From ZC4RG30 sp039917615 (GTDB taxonomy: Bacteria > Pseudomonadota > Gammaproteobacteria > Steroidobacterales > Steroidobacteraceae), in contig JBDSJD010000015.1 in assembly GCA_039917615.1 (NCBI GenBank), positions 1 to 64,000 of the forward strand: a stretch of DNA of 64,000 nucleotides, in the 5' to 3' direction. The position numbers and the translations under genes were made by a program. The stretch's first letter is position 1. Each line of letters opens with the position of its first letter. Below the pieces are notes generated by a model. It made no database searches and was not told where the DNA came from. It was given only the letters and a program-made list of their open reading frames with translations. This document shows, piece by piece, positions 51,878 to 61,792 of the stretch.

Positions 51878-52753
51878 ATGAAGCGTATTTTCCTGTTTGT
51901 CATGACCAACCTCGCAGTCATGCTGGTGCTATCCGTCGTGGCGCGGCTGTTGGGGATTGATCGGTACCTCTACGCGCATGGCCAGAACATGACCGGGTTG
52001 CTGATCGTGTCAGCATTTTTCGGTTTTGGCGGCGCCCTGATCTCGCTCGCGATTTCCAAATGGATGGCCAAGCGCTCAATGGGAGTGCGGGTGATCACGA
52101 AGCCGGCTGACGCAACCGAAGAATGGTTGCTGCAGACCGTCCGCGCCCAGGCCGGACAAGCGGGCATCGGCATGCCCGAAGTGGGCATCTTCGAATCCCC
52201 GCAGCCGAATGCGTTTGCAACTGGCGCGCGACGTGACGCGGCGCTGGTGGCCGTGAGCACTGGCCTGCTGCGCAATATGAAACGCAATGAGGTCGAGGCC
52301 GTTCTTGGGCACGAAATCGCCCACGTTGCCAACGGCGATATGGTCACGCTCACCCTGATCCAGGGCGTGGTGAACACTTTTGTTTTCTTTCTGTCGCGGG
52401 TCATCGGTGACATCGTCGACAAAGCGGTGCTGCGCAACGAGCGAGGCCGCGGCATCGGCTATTTCGTCACCGTCATGGTCGCGCAGTTGCTGCTGGGTAT
52501 CCTGGCGAACATGATCGTCATGTGGTTCTCGCGCTACCGCGAATTCCGGGCTGACCAGGGTGGCGCGCGCGCAGCAGGCACCGGCAACATGATCGCAGCC
52601 CTGGAGCGGCTCAAAGCCGCCACCAACGAACCATTGCCGACGCAGCTTGCGGCCTTTGGCATCAAGGGTGGGGCCGGTTCCGGTCTCAAGCGCCTTTTCA
52701 TGAGCCACCCGCCGCTCGAAGAGCGCATCGCGGCGCTGCAGAACCTGCGGTAA
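51878..52753 (+). CDS. htpX: HtpX membrane protease
   Basis: The 291-residue inner-membrane zinc protease has four hydrophobic segments and VLGHEIAHVANGDM with the HExxH site facing the cytoplasm, plus the third ligand Glu in REFRADQGGA. It degrades misfolded membrane proteins, backing up FtsH. CAGGAG precedes ATG 51878. The C-terminus ends SHPPLEERIAALQNL, standard for the family. Confidence 0.95.
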   Translation: MKRIFLFVMTNLAVMLVLSVVARLLGIDRYLYAHGQNMTGLLIVSAFFGFGGALISLAISKWMAKRSMGVRVITKPADATEEWLLQTVRAQAGQAGIGMPEVGIFESPQPNAFATGARRDAALVAVSTGLLRNMKRNEVEAVLGHEIAHVANGDMVTLTLIQGVVNTFVFFLSRVIGDIVDKAVLRNERGRGIGYFVTVMVAQLLLGILANMIVMWFSRYREFRADQGGARAAGTGNMIAALERLKAATNEPLPTQLAAFGIKGGAGSGLKRLFMSHPPLEERIAALQNLR

Positions 52754-52761
52754 CGGTCAGC

Positions 52762-53709
52762 GTGAAATTCCGTCTGCCGAAGTGGCTGGACAACGAACGT
52801 CTGGCCACGGATCAGTTGACTCCGGCGGATGACCCCGCCGTCGATACCATCGAATGGAGCCGCATCGTGCCGTTCGTGGCGATGCACCTGGCCTGCGCCG
52901 CCGTAATCTGGGTGGGCATCAGCTGGGTGGCGGTGCTTGTGGCCCTTGCCGCATACGCGGTGCGCATGTTCGCCATCACAGGTCTGTATCACCGCTATTT
53001 TTCCCACCGCACCTTCAAGACCTCGCGCCTCGGACAGTTCATCTTTGGTGTTCTCGGTGCGTCAGCGGTGCAGCGCGGCCCCATCTGGTGGGCGGCGCAT
53101 CATCGCCATCACCATGCACACTCGGACCAGCCCGGCGACGTGCACTCGCCTAGCCAGATTGGTTTCTGGCGCTCGCACATGGGCTGGTTCCTGTCGCGCA
53201 AGGGCTTCAACCCCGACCTGAAATACGTGCGCGACCTGCTGCAGTTCCGCGAACTGCGCTGGCTCGACCGGTTCGACATAGCAGTACCGGTAATGCTCGG
53301 TCTCGGGATGTTCCTGCTGGGCGTTCTGCTGGAACGGCAGGCGCCGTCCCTCGGAACCAGCAGGTGGCAGATGCTGATCTGGGGCTTTTTCATCAGCACC
53401 GTGCTGTGCTACCACGGCACCTACACCATCAACTCCCTGTCGCATGTGTTCGGCAAACAGCGCTATCGCACCGGCGATACCAGTCGCAACAACTGGTTGC
53501 TCGCCCTCATTACGCTGGGGGAAGGCTGGCACAACAATCACCATTTCTATCCCAACGCGGCACGCCAGGGGTTCTACTGGTGGGAAATCGACATCAGCTA
53601 CTACGTCCTGAAAATGCTCGCGTGGACGGGCCTCATCTGGGATCTCAAGCCCGTTCCCGTTGAAGCCAGGGACCATTCACCGCGCCGGATCCACCCCGTT
53701 CGCCGCTGA
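52762..53709 (+). CDS. Delta-9-type fatty acid desaturase
   Basis: The 315-residue membrane protein has the three His boxes of acyl-CoA desaturases: HRYFSH, HHRHHHAHSD and GEGWHNNHH, between four membrane helices. It inserts a cis double bond in acyl chains with O2 and ferredoxin-type electrons. Start GTG 52762, 8 bases after htpX. The GC-rich dyad GGCCCC/GGGGCC at 53721-53738 may weakly terminate behind it. The next gene, cfa, would modify the same double bonds. Confidence 0.92.
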   Translation: MKFRLPKWLDNERLATDQLTPADDPAVDTIEWSRIVPFVAMHLACAAVIWVGISWVAVLVALAAYAVRMFAITGLYHRYFSHRTFKTSRLGQFIFGVLGASAVQRGPIWWAAHHRHHHAHSDQPGDVHSPSQIGFWRSHMGWFLSRKGFNPDLKYVRDLLQFRELRWLDRFDIAVPVMLGLGMFLLGVLLERQAPSLGTSRWQMLIWGFFISTVLCYHGTYTINSLSHVFGKQRYRTGDTSRNNWLLALITLGEGWHNNHHFYPNAARQGFYWWEIDISYYVLKMLAWTGLIWDLKPVPVEARDHSPRRIHPVRR

Positions 53710-53811
53710 TGTCCGGCCTGGGCCCCTATCCCGGGGCCTGAAATTGCCGCACTTGAAATTCATGCTGCCGCACCCGCATCCTTCAGGGGGACGGGCGAAT
53801 CTCAAAATGCA

Positions 53812-55098
53812 ATGACTACCACCAGCAAACCGACCATCGTGCCGGAAACCGGCGGCGTTACCGCCGGCGGTGATGGAATGCTGTCGCGCATCGCGCGCAA
53901 GGCCCTGCTGGAGCGGCTCGCACTGATCCGCGACGGCGAAGTCCGCGTCCACCACGACGGCCAGTCAATGCGCTTCGGCGCACGCACCGCGCGCTGCGGC
54001 CTGGCCGTGAACATCACTGTGCGCGATCCGGAGTTCTACTCCATGGCCGCCTATGGTGGCACCGTCGGCGCGGGGGAGTCCTATATCCACGGCCACTGGC
54101 GCTGCGACGATCTCACCTCGCTGGTGCGCATCATGGTCCTGAACCGCGACGTCCTGCGGGAGATGGACACCGGTCTTGCAGCACGCGGCAGCGCCCTGCT
54201 GCGCCGGCTGCTGCATTGGGCCAACCGCAACAGCAAGCGCGGCAGCGCCCGCAACATCGCCGCGCATTACGACCTTGGCAACGATCTGTACAAACTCATG
54301 CTCGACGAGACCATGGCCTACTCCTGCGGCATCTTCCTGCACGAAGATGCCACCCTGCAGGAGGCCTCCATCGCCAAGTTCGACGCCGTGTGCCGAAAGC
54401 TGGCGCTGACCAGTTCCGATCATCTGGTGGAAGTGGGTACCGGCTGGGGCGGACTCGCCATCCATGCCGCTGAACGCTATGGCTGCCGCGTCACGACCAC
54501 GACGATTTCGCGTGAGCAGCATGACTTCGCCAGGGAAAAGATCGCAGCGCGCGGCCTGACTAATCGCATAACCCTGCTGTTCGAGGACTATCGGGACCTC
54601 AAGGGCCAGTTCGACAAACTCGTCTCGATCGAAATGATCGAAGCGGTCGGTGCACGCTATCTGGACACCTATTTCCGCAAGTGCTCGTCACTGCTGAAAC
54701 CCACCGGCGCCATGCTGTTGCAGGCCATCACGATGCAGGACCAGCAGTATTCCCGGGCGCTGCGCTCGGTCGACTACATACAGCGCTTCATATTCCCCGG
54801 CAGCTTCATTCCCTCGGTCAAGGCCATCAGCGATTCGGTGGCCCATGCCACCGACATGAAGCTGTTCAACCTGGAGGACATCGGACCGCACTACGCGCCG
54901 ACGCTGCGCCTCTGGCGTGAGCGGTTCTTCGCCAACATCGCTCGCGTCCGCGAGCTGGGTTACCCGGAGAGCTTCAACCGCCTGTGGGAGTTCTACCTCT
55001 GTTACTGCGAGGGCGGCTTCGCAGAACGGCAGCTGGGCGATGTGCAGATGCTGCTGACCAAACCCGATTGCCGCCGCGCTGCAATCGCCGCGGCCTGA
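53812..55098 (+). CDS. cfa: Cyclopropane-fatty-acyl-phospholipid synthase
   Basis: The 428-residue SAM methyltransferase has GTVGAGESYIHGHW, IAAHYDLGNDLYKL and the SAM-binding VEVGTGWGGLAIHAAERYG, then FDKLVSIEMIEAVGARYLD. It adds a methylene bridge across cis double bonds of membrane lipids. The position after the desaturase is logical, as that enzyme makes the substrate. The start at 53812 leads into a ~60-residue N-terminal domain typical of the longer form. Confidence 0.93.
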   Translation: MTTTSKPTIVPETGGVTAGGDGMLSRIARKALLERLALIRDGEVRVHHDGQSMRFGARTARCGLAVNITVRDPEFYSMAAYGGTVGAGESYIHGHWRCDDLTSLVRIMVLNRDVLREMDTGLAARGSALLRRLLHWANRNSKRGSARNIAAHYDLGNDLYKLMLDETMAYSCGIFLHEDATLQEASIAKFDAVCRKLALTSSDHLVEVGTGWGGLAIHAAERYGCRVTTTTISREQHDFAREKIAARGLTNRITLLFEDYRDLKGQFDKLVSIEMIEAVGARYLDTYFRKCSSLLKPTGAMLLQAITMQDQQYSRALRSVDYIQRFIFPGSFIPSVKAISDSVAHATDMKLFNLEDIGPHYAPTLRLWRERFFANIARVRELGYPESFNRLWEFYLCYCEGGFAERQLGDVQMLLTKPDCRRAAIAAA

Positions 55099-55117
55099 GC
55101 CGACCGCTGCAGTCACA

Positions 55118-56527
55118 TTGGAACTGCTTGCCAAGCTGCGGGAGATCACAGGTCCCGAAAGTGTCCTGACGGCGCCCCAGGATATCGAGCCGTTCCTGAC
55201 CGATCATCGCCGCCTGTTCCACGGCGCAGCGCGTGCAGTCGTATTTCCATCCACCACACAGCAGGTAGCAGAAGTATTGCGCCTCTGCCAGGCCGCTTCC
55301 ATCAGCGTGGTGCCGCAAGGTGGCAATACCGGTTACTGCGGCGGTGCAACCCCGGATCCCTCCGGCCGCAGTATCGTGCTCGGCCTGCGACGAATGAACC
55401 GCATTCGCAGCGTCGACCCGGCCAACTTCGCCCTGGTCGCAGAGGCCGGTTGCACTCTCGCCAGCGTGCAGCAGGCTGCAACGAGTGCGGATCGCTTTTT
55501 CCCCCTCAGCCTCGGGTCGCAGGGCAGCTGCCAGATCGGGGGCAATCTCGCCACCAATGCCGGTGGCACTGCGGTGCTGCGTTACGGGATGATGCGGGAC
55601 CTCACGCTGGGCATCGAGGCGGTGCTGGCCGATGGCAGCTTGCTGTCGCAGCTGTCGCCGTTGCGAAAGGACAATACGGGCTACGACCTGCGCAACCTGC
55701 TGATCGGCAGTGAGGGCACACTGGCCGTCATCACAGCGGCGTGCCTGAAACTTTTTCCCACACAGCGCTCCGCGGCAACCGCGTGGATCGGCCTGCCCTC
55801 GGTCAGTGCCGCGATCGAACTGTTGGCGCTGCTGCGCGAGCGCAGTGCAGACCGACTGTCCGGCTGTGAACTGATCCCTGCGGCAGCATTGCAGCTTGTG
55901 CTGCAGCAGATTCCCGGCGTACGCGACCCGGGAGTCACGGCCAGTCCCTGGTACCTGCTGGTAGAGCTGACCAGTTCAGCAATAGAACCACTCGACGATC
56001 TGCTGGAAGCCATGCTCGCCCGCGCAATCGAACTGCGCAGCGCCACCGACGCCGTTCTCGCGCGCAGCGAAGACCACCGCCAGAACCTGTGGCGCCTGCG
56101 TGAGTCCGTACCCGAAGCCCAGCGCCGCGCCGGCGCCAGTCTCAAGCACGACATTGCGGTGCCAGTGGCGAGCCTGCCCGCGCTGGTTGACCAGGGCAGC
56201 GCGCTCATCGCCCGCCTTGTGCCCGAGGGTTTCGTGGTGGCCTACGGCCACGCCGGTGACGGCAACCTGCATTTCAACGTGAGCCAGCGCGTTGGCACCG
56301 ATACGCAGGCCTTCCTCGCGCACGAACCCGTTCTGAAGCGCGCCATGCACGATCTGGTGGCGAACCTTCACGGCAGCTTCAGCGCCGAGCACGGCATTGG
56401 CCAGCTGAAGGTTCAGGAACTGGCGCGTCAAGCGCAGCCGGCAGAGCTTGCCGCCATGCGCAGCATCAAGCAGGCGCTGGACCCGCGCGGCCTCCTCAAC
56501 CCTGGCAAGGTGCTGTCGCAACCCTGA
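55118..56527 (+). CDS. FAD-linked oxidoreductase (D-2-hydroxyglutarate/D-lactate dehydrogenase type)
   Basis: The 469-residue VAO-fold flavoprotein has VVPQGGNTGYCGGA and IGGNLATNAGGTAVLRYG for FAD, and the C-terminal VAYGHAGDGNLHFNV and SAEHGIGQLK metal/substrate motifs. It oxidises a D-2-hydroxy acid; the residues fit D-2-hydroxyglutarate, which serine biosynthesis produces as a by-product. The start is TTG 55118 (MELLAKLREI), with no ATG near. It is 19 bases after cfa. Confidence 0.87.
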   Translation: MELLAKLREITGPESVLTAPQDIEPFLTDHRRLFHGAARAVVFPSTTQQVAEVLRLCQAASISVVPQGGNTGYCGGATPDPSGRSIVLGLRRMNRIRSVDPANFALVAEAGCTLASVQQAATSADRFFPLSLGSQGSCQIGGNLATNAGGTAVLRYGMMRDLTLGIEAVLADGSLLSQLSPLRKDNTGYDLRNLLIGSEGTLAVITAACLKLFPTQRSAATAWIGLPSVSAAIELLALLRERSADRLSGCELIPAAALQLVLQQIPGVRDPGVTASPWYLLVELTSSAIEPLDDLLEAMLARAIELRSATDAVLARSEDHRQNLWRLRESVPEAQRRAGASLKHDIAVPVASLPALVDQGSALIARLVPEGFVVAYGHAGDGNLHFNVSQRVGTDTQAFLAHEPVLKRAMHDLVANLHGSFSAEHGIGQLKVQELARQAQPAELAAMRSIKQALDPRGLLNPGKVLSQP

Positions 56528-56614
56528 AAAGAGGCTGTCGGAAGCCGGGACATGAAATCCAGCCGCTTCAGGACTACAATCGAGACGAATGTACGGCAAG
56601 TGCTTGGGGGTGTT

Positions 56615-57457
56615 ATGAACAGGTTCGCGTCTTTGGCCTCGGCCATTACCATTCTGACGGTGTCGGCGCTGACCAGTGCCGCCCAGCCAGCCCCCGCAGC
56701 TACGGTGGATGAACTCATCACCCGGCTGGAGTCTCGCTCCGTGCGAGCCAATTCAGAGGCTCTGGGCGCTCTGGCACCAGAGAACCTCAACCGCAAGCGC
56801 CCGGCCCCACCCTTAAATGTGACCGGCACATGGTTCTCGGATCAGAGCAGCAGCGGCTTTCGTTTTGGCCCTCCGTATCCCGAGTTCATCGGCGAGACAA
56901 AGGCCGACTTCCAGAAAGGGCAGGAGATGGCTCGTACGCGCACCCCTTGGCGCGACGCGATTGGTCAGTGCTACCCGGCCGGCATCCCCATGGTCATGAC
57001 GCGTGTGTGGCCGATCATGATGGTGCAGCTGCCAACCGTGATCTACATGGTGTCGAACTTCAACAATGAGTTCCGCCAGGTGTTTCTTGACGGGCGCCAG
57101 TGGAGCGATCCCGACAAAATAACGTTCACCTACGGTGGCGAATCCCACGGGAAATTTGAGGGCGACACGCTGGTCGTCGAGACACGCTACATCGAGACCT
57201 GGAATCACTACATAGACTCTGGCATTCCTATCTCGGAGGACTTCAAGGTTGTAGAGCGCATGCGCCTGACCGAAGGCGGAAAGGCGCTTGAAATCGAGTA
57301 CATAATGACCGATCCAAATGGCTGGGTGGGCGAGTGGCGCAGCAAGAAACGCTGGCTGCGGCTCGACCGCACCGATATTGCACAGGTGGACTGTCTGCCC
57401 GATCTGAACGACAACATTCCGAGCACGCAGGCCGGCAAGTCCGGTCTTACGGAATAA
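56615..57457 (+). CDS. Exported protein of unknown function
   Basis: The 280-residue protein has a signal peptide (MNRFASLASAITILTVSAL, cleavage near TSAAQ) and a conserved-looking mature region: NVTGTWFSDQ, PWRDAIGQCYPAGIPMVMTR and GKFEGDTLVVETRYI. The last type of segment occurs in a large family of exported proteins found beside DUF6152 genes in soil Proteobacteria and Acidobacteria; no function is known to me. GGGGG precedes ATG 56615. It is 17 bases upstream of the DUF6152 gene. Confidence 0.7.
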   Translation: MNRFASLASAITILTVSALTSAAQPAPAATVDELITRLESRSVRANSEALGALAPENLNRKRPAPPLNVTGTWFSDQSSSGFRFGPPYPEFIGETKADFQKGQEMARTRTPWRDAIGQCYPAGIPMVMTRVWPIMMVQLPTVIYMVSNFNNEFRQVFLDGRQWSDPDKITFTYGGESHGKFEGDTLVVETRYIETWNHYIDSGIPISEDFKVVERMRLTEGGKALEIEYIMTDPNGWVGEWRSKKRWLRLDRTDIAQVDCLPDLNDNIPSTQAGKSGLTE

Positions 57458-57474
57458 CACTTGAGGAACTGGCG

Positions 57475-57930
57475 ATGAATGCAATCAAACGTGGATTTGG
57501 AATGGGTGCAGTGGTCATGGCCGCCGCGCTATTGGCTACGATGCTGCCGGCCTATGCGCACCACTCAACCTCTGGATTCGACTCGAGTGTAGTGGTGGCA
57601 ATCGAAGGCACGGTTACGCAGTTCCGCTGGATCAACCCGCATGCCTCGATCAAGGTCAACGGCAAGGCGAGCGTTGATGGCAAGGCGAGCGCTGGCTTCC
57701 CTAATGGTGTCTGGACGGTGGAGATGACGGCCCCGAACGTGCTGGTCAACTCCGGTTGGAAACGCACCTCACTGAAGGTCGGCGACAAAGTCACGATTTT
57801 CGTGAACCCACTGCGCAACGCCTACGACATGAAAGACCACAGCCAGGGCGGACTTTATGTCGGCGCCATTCTGAAGAGCGGCGAAAAGCTGGGCCGCACG
57901 GACGGAAAGGGCGCCGGCAGCGCCAGATAA
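57475..57930 (+). CDS. Exported DUF6152 family protein
   Basis: The 151-residue protein has a signal peptide (GAVVMAAALLATMLPAYA) followed by HHSTSGFDSS and EGTVTQFRWINPHASIKV, the hallmark of DUF6152. The His pair at the mature N-terminus could bind a metal such as copper. TTGAGGAA precedes ATG 57475. It forms a pair with the preceding exported protein and converges on the hydrolase gene. Confidence 0.83.
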   Translation: MNAIKRGFGMGAVVMAAALLATMLPAYAHHSTSGFDSSVVVAIEGTVTQFRWINPHASIKVNGKASVDGKASAGFPNGVWTVEMTAPNVLVNSGWKRTSLKVGDKVTIFVNPLRNAYDMKDHSQGGLYVGAILKSGEKLGRTDGKGAGSAR

Positions 57931-57946
57931 CTGGTTACGACGCGCG

Positions 57947-59977
57947 CTACGGAAGAATGCCGACGAGCACGTTGCTGGCGTCGGCGTCTGCGACGATGCG
58001 CCGGGCATCCTCCTCGCGCAGAAATCCCTCGCCCTGCAATTCCTTCACGGCGGCGGCCACTCGTCTGACGAATCCGGCATGGTCGCCGTAACGTTCCTGC
58101 AGTGATTGCCGTGGATCCTTCGATGCGATGCGCTGCGCTGCCGTGCGCGCGAATGGAATGAATGAGCCGTTGAATCCGCAGCCCTGGCCGCGGTAGTAAC
58201 CCGTCGCCTGTTCATTCCAACCGAGGTAAGTGCCGAGCGGCACGCGCAGCTGCACGGAACGAACCCCGACGGTTTCGTTGCCGTCCGCATCCACGCGCGG
58301 CACCAGGCTTTTGGCCACTCGCAGCGACCGCGGCGGCAGCACGCTCATCTGTCCCGACAGATCCTCGGCGCGAAAACCGGCGCCGAAATCGTGGAGAACG
58401 AAAGGATTGAGCTTGCCCTCTGGCGCGGGCAATCCGGGGATCGCAGCGAAACCGATCCGCTTGCGCGTCGGTTCGACGAGATCGCCTTGCGCCAGCGTTG
58501 GGTAGCGGCTGGCTGGCGGAGGCTTGTCGCTCACGACCCAGTCCACCAGCGCAGCAGTGATCGCACGCATGCTCGGCGCTTGCGGATTCGGATTGGCCGG
58601 CAACGCGCAACCGGTAGGCGCGGCGGCTGCATATTCATCGAAACCGCCCGGCCCGCCGCCATGCGTGGTGGAAGGAAAATAGTAACGACGCACGTTGGCC
58701 GGCAGCGGAATGTCTCCGGCGGCCTCGACGCCAATGAAATCGGGCGACAGTCGCAGGCCCCAGAACTCCGCAGACCCCAGCGTCTCAACAATCTTCGGAC
58801 AGCTTTGCGTGAGCTGGCAACGCGCCAGCAGGCTCGATCCGCCGCGTTTGCGCCCGCGATCCTCGTGCTGCCCCCACCACAACACACCTTCACTGCCTGG
58901 CTCGAATGGCTCCGCGGCGCCGCCGGGTACGCCGAATCGTACGTTCAGCGGAACTTGGCGCGCGGCGATGTGCGGGTTCGCGCCGTCGAACACGATGCGC
59001 CCATGCGCCAGGTTGAAGCCAAGGTGAATGAAGCTGCGGACGAAGTTTCCGGCCTGCGACACTCCGGTCATCACCGTATGCCGCACCTGGCCGGCGAGCG
59101 GGTTCGGCGCGGCGGCCGACCCCGGATCGTGATGCAGGAAATCCACCAAGTCCCGGACTGCAGCGAAGCCAATGCCGAGTACCAGGGGGCCCTGGCCCGT
59201 GTAGCGCAGATCGTAGGCGAAGGACGGATCGAACCCGCCGCGCACGCATAGCGAGTGCGGGTCTGGCGTGCCGGGAAACGGCCTGGTGCTGCAGTCGGCG
59301 AAGGCCCAATCGTCGGGGCTCAGTTTCTGCGCGCGACCGCCGCGCGGCGTGCGCGTCAGCCGGGCCTGCGTCGTGTCGAGTGTGGCAGGCACGGCCAGTG
59401 GCACTCCGGCCCCGAGCCCCGCGCGCAGCGCAACGTGGCTGGCGCCGACCGGCATGTTCGTGAAGCGGACGAACACCGGCCCGGTCACCGGCCGGCCATC
59501 GGGCATCACCGCCCGAGGAACGATGGCCGACTGCATGCCCGCAGCGGCGGGAATGTCACCCTGCCAGCCGCTCACCAAGTGCATGTGCCCGGCGGCATCG
59601 ACGCCGGGTCGACCCGTGCCACGGTTCGGCGAATCGTAGAACAGCACGCCGCTGTCGTCGCCGGCGCGCACCGGGCGCGACAGTGCGAAAGTCGCCGCGT
59701 ATTCGACGCGCCGCTGCGGATTGCGTGGCGCCAGCGTGATGTCCGTGATGATCGCGTTGTCGGTAGCGGCCGGATCGAGCTCACCAAAGTACCAGCCCTC
59801 AATGAGCTCGAACTGTGGCGCGCCCTCGGCACGCGGCAGCATTTGCCGCGAACCAATCTCCACGCGAACAACTTCCGCCTGCACCGCGTCGGCCAACAGC
59901 GATGCCAGCGCCAACGACAATGCCGCCACGTGGCGGCCGCGCGCCCGCTTCCCTCCGGCCGAATCATGTCCTGCCAT
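57947..59977 (-). CDS. Exported alpha/beta hydrolase domain-containing protein
   Basis: The 676-residue protein has a signal peptide (HVAALSLALASLLADAVQA). The nucleophile elbow is MTGVSQAGNFV with Ser, and a His candidate is in PSTTHGGGPGG. Length and the LWWGQHEDRGR and ASKDPRQSLQERYGDHAGF strips match a family of large exported alpha/beta hydrolases common in Steroidobacter-like and sphingomonad genomes. The substrate is unknown, an ester most likely. It starts 6 bases after the MFS transporter on the same strand. Confidence 0.78.
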   Translation of the reverse strand: MAGHDSAGGKRARGRHVAALSLALASLLADAVQAEVVRVEIGSRQMLPRAEGAPQFELIEGWYFGELDPAATDNAIITDITLAPRNPQRRVEYAATFALSRPVRAGDDSGVLFYDSPNRGTGRPGVDAAGHMHLVSGWQGDIPAAAGMQSAIVPRAVMPDGRPVTGPVFVRFTNMPVGASHVALRAGLGAGVPLAVPATLDTTQARLTRTPRGGRAQKLSPDDWAFADCSTRPFPGTPDPHSLCVRGGFDPSFAYDLRYTGQGPLVLGIGFAAVRDLVDFLHHDPGSAAAPNPLAGQVRHTVMTGVSQAGNFVRSFIHLGFNLAHGRIVFDGANPHIAARQVPLNVRFGVPGGAAEPFEPGSEGVLWWGQHEDRGRKRGGSSLLARCQLTQSCPKIVETLGSAEFWGLRLSPDFIGVEAAGDIPLPANVRRYYFPSTTHGGGPGGFDEYAAAAPTGCALPANPNPQAPSMRAITAALVDWVVSDKPPPASRYPTLAQGDLVEPTRKRIGFAAIPGLPAPEGKLNPFVLHDFGAGFRAEDLSGQMSVLPPRSLRVAKSLVPRVDADGNETVGVRSVQLRVPLGTYLGWNEQATGYYRGQGCGFNGSFIPFARTAAQRIASKDPRQSLQERYGDHAGFVRRVAAAVKELQGEGFLREEDARRIVADADASNVLVGILP

Positions 59978-59982
59978 GTCGA

Positions 59983-61518
59983 TTAATCCTTGAGCTCGAG
60001 AATGACGGGCTTGTAGCCTCCCTTGCTTCTGAAATACAGGATCAACCCGAGATACACGAACAACATGAGCGCGGGCAACCAGGCAATGGTGCGCAGCGCA
60101 TCATGCTTCGACTCACGTTCAGCCGCATCGACGGCGGCTTTGTCCTCGCCTGCAATTGTCGCGCGCTTCGCCGGATCGATGGCGGTGTAGTCACCGAAGA
60201 TGCCCGTGCGCTCGGTCTTCAACGTCTCCACCAGCTGCGTGTTGCTCCTGGCGTCGTAGGCCGCGACGCCGTGCACCACCTGACGGTCCAGCACCTGGCC
60301 GATCAGCGGGCCGCCGATGACGCCCGCGCAGAGCATGCCGATGCCCGCCACCACGTTCAGGGTGATGGCGCCACCGCGTGGCGACTGCTCGGCAACGACA
60401 CCCAGCGACGTGGGCCAGAAGAATGCCTTGCCAAAGCTGTACACGGTGGCCGCCACGATGATCGCCACTGCGCCCTCGGAATTCGCGAGCAGCAGGAGTC
60501 CCGCCATCGCGACCAGCGACGAAATAGCCAGCAGTCCCAGCGGCGAGACGCGATGCACCAGTGGACCCGCGAACAAACGCAGCACCAGCACGATCGCCAT
60601 GGCGTAGACGAGCACCCATCCTGCGTTGGCGCCCAGATCAGTCATCGCGGGCGTGAGGATCGACGTAATCCAGCTGTCCGTGCCGAGTTCGGTGACCGCG
60701 AGCGGAATCATCACCAGCGCCATCACGATGAAGATCGGCTTACCGGGCGAGCGTGACCACAAGCCGTAGCCGATAGTCAGCGCGGCGATGACGCCCCACT
60801 TGATGCCATCACTGAGCCCGAGCACACGCGCCAATTCGAACACCATGACTCCGGCGACGATAAACGCGCTGACGAAGCCGGCTTCAGCCAGCATCTCGCG
60901 ATACGACACGCCGGCGGCCACGCGCTCGCTGGGCGGGAAATGCCGCGGCAGCAGCATGACGATGTACGTGATCACCGGGATGGCGATCAGCACCATCTGG
61001 TAGCGCCAGCCAAAGCCTGCGGGGAACATCATGGCGAGGACGCCGCCGAGCACGAAGCCCGCGGGCCATCCGGCGTGCAGGCGGTTGAGCCACGTCGTCT
61101 TGTCGTGACGGAATTCGCGCGCGATGAGCGGATTGATGCCCGCCTCAACCGCGCCATTGCCCAGCGACAGCACGAAGGTGCCCCAGTAAAGCGACCAGTA
61201 ACCGTCGGCCATCAGGATAAGGATTAGGCCCAGCAGATGGCAGACCGCGGCGAACCACAGTGTCATCTTGAAGCCTATGCGATCGATGATGAGCGACAGC
61301 AATACGATGCTGATCGCGAAGGGCCATAGACCGACACCGGCGAGTTCACCCTTCTGTGTCTCCGACAACCCAAACTCCACGCCCCACGCGTCTATCGAAA
61401 ACGCGCGGAGAATGAAGCAAAAGGAAGTCGCAACCAGCGCGGCGAAACACACCGCGAACGTTTTTCTGGCCTCGGCTGAAGCCGGCAGCGAGCCGGCCAT
61501 AGTGGCTTCTGTACTCAT
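59983..61518 (-). CDS. MFS transporter
   Basis: The 511-residue protein has 12 predicted membrane helices, a conserved first loop (LIIDRIGFKMTLWFAA) and a long soluble loop near residues 420-470 before the last helix. Similar proteins are annotated as sugar or metabolite porters. ATG 61518 has GGGGGG 9 bases upstream; the ATG at 61527 would sit directly against it. It is the first gene of a two-gene operon with the exported hydrolase, suggesting uptake of a hydrolysis product. Confidence 0.83.
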   Translation of the reverse strand: MSTEATMAGSLPASAEARKTFAVCFAALVATSFCFILRAFSIDAWGVEFGLSETQKGELAGVGLWPFAISIVLLSLIIDRIGFKMTLWFAAVCHLLGLILILMADGYWSLYWGTFVLSLGNGAVEAGINPLIAREFRHDKTTWLNRLHAGWPAGFVLGGVLAMMFPAGFGWRYQMVLIAIPVITYIVMLLPRHFPPSERVAAGVSYREMLAEAGFVSAFIVAGVMVFELARVLGLSDGIKWGVIAALTIGYGLWSRSPGKPIFIVMALVMIPLAVTELGTDSWITSILTPAMTDLGANAGWVLVYAMAIVLVLRLFAGPLVHRVSPLGLLAISSLVAMAGLLLLANSEGAVAIIVAATVYSFGKAFFWPTSLGVVAEQSPRGGAITLNVVAGIGMLCAGVIGGPLIGQVLDRQVVHGVAAYDARSNTQLVETLKTERTGIFGDYTAIDPAKRATIAGEDKAAVDAAERESKHDALRTIAWLPALMLFVYLGLILYFRSKGGYKPVILELKD

Positions 61519-61672
61519 TCGCCTCATCCCCCCAACAAACAAACCATTCAGATCCCGGTGAGACCAGGGATTTCTACCCCTCGATCCGCCAACCAGGGCA
61601 GAAGTCATGGATCTTTTCTTGGAACGGGGCTTATGTCCAGACGCAGGTTGGTTCCGACGTACCTGAGCACGC

Positions 61673-61741
61673 CATCTGACTGAAAACCCTCTGCCTGCGG
61701 ATAGCGCAGGCCCGCCCTCCCTACCGCATCAGTTTTCGGCA
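61673..61741. repeat. Structured intergenic repeat A, copy 3
   Basis: It runs from CATCTGACTGAAAACCCTCT to CCGCATCAGTTTTCGGC. The inner hairpin CTGCG-GATAG-CGCAG is perfect here; CTGAAAAC and GTTTTCGG form the outer stem with one G-T pair. It fills the 274-base gap between the divergent MFS and haem-protein genes and is 50 kb from the other two copies, in the same orientation. Confidence 0.75.
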
Positions 61742-61792
61742 CCCGGTGGCCTGATCGGATATTCTTTTCCTTTAGGACCGGATTTACCCCTG

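Noticed and set aside
53721..53738. GC-rich hairpin after the desaturase gene as a terminator
   Set aside because: The 6-bp stem has no following T-run, so it is mentioned only in the desaturase entry.
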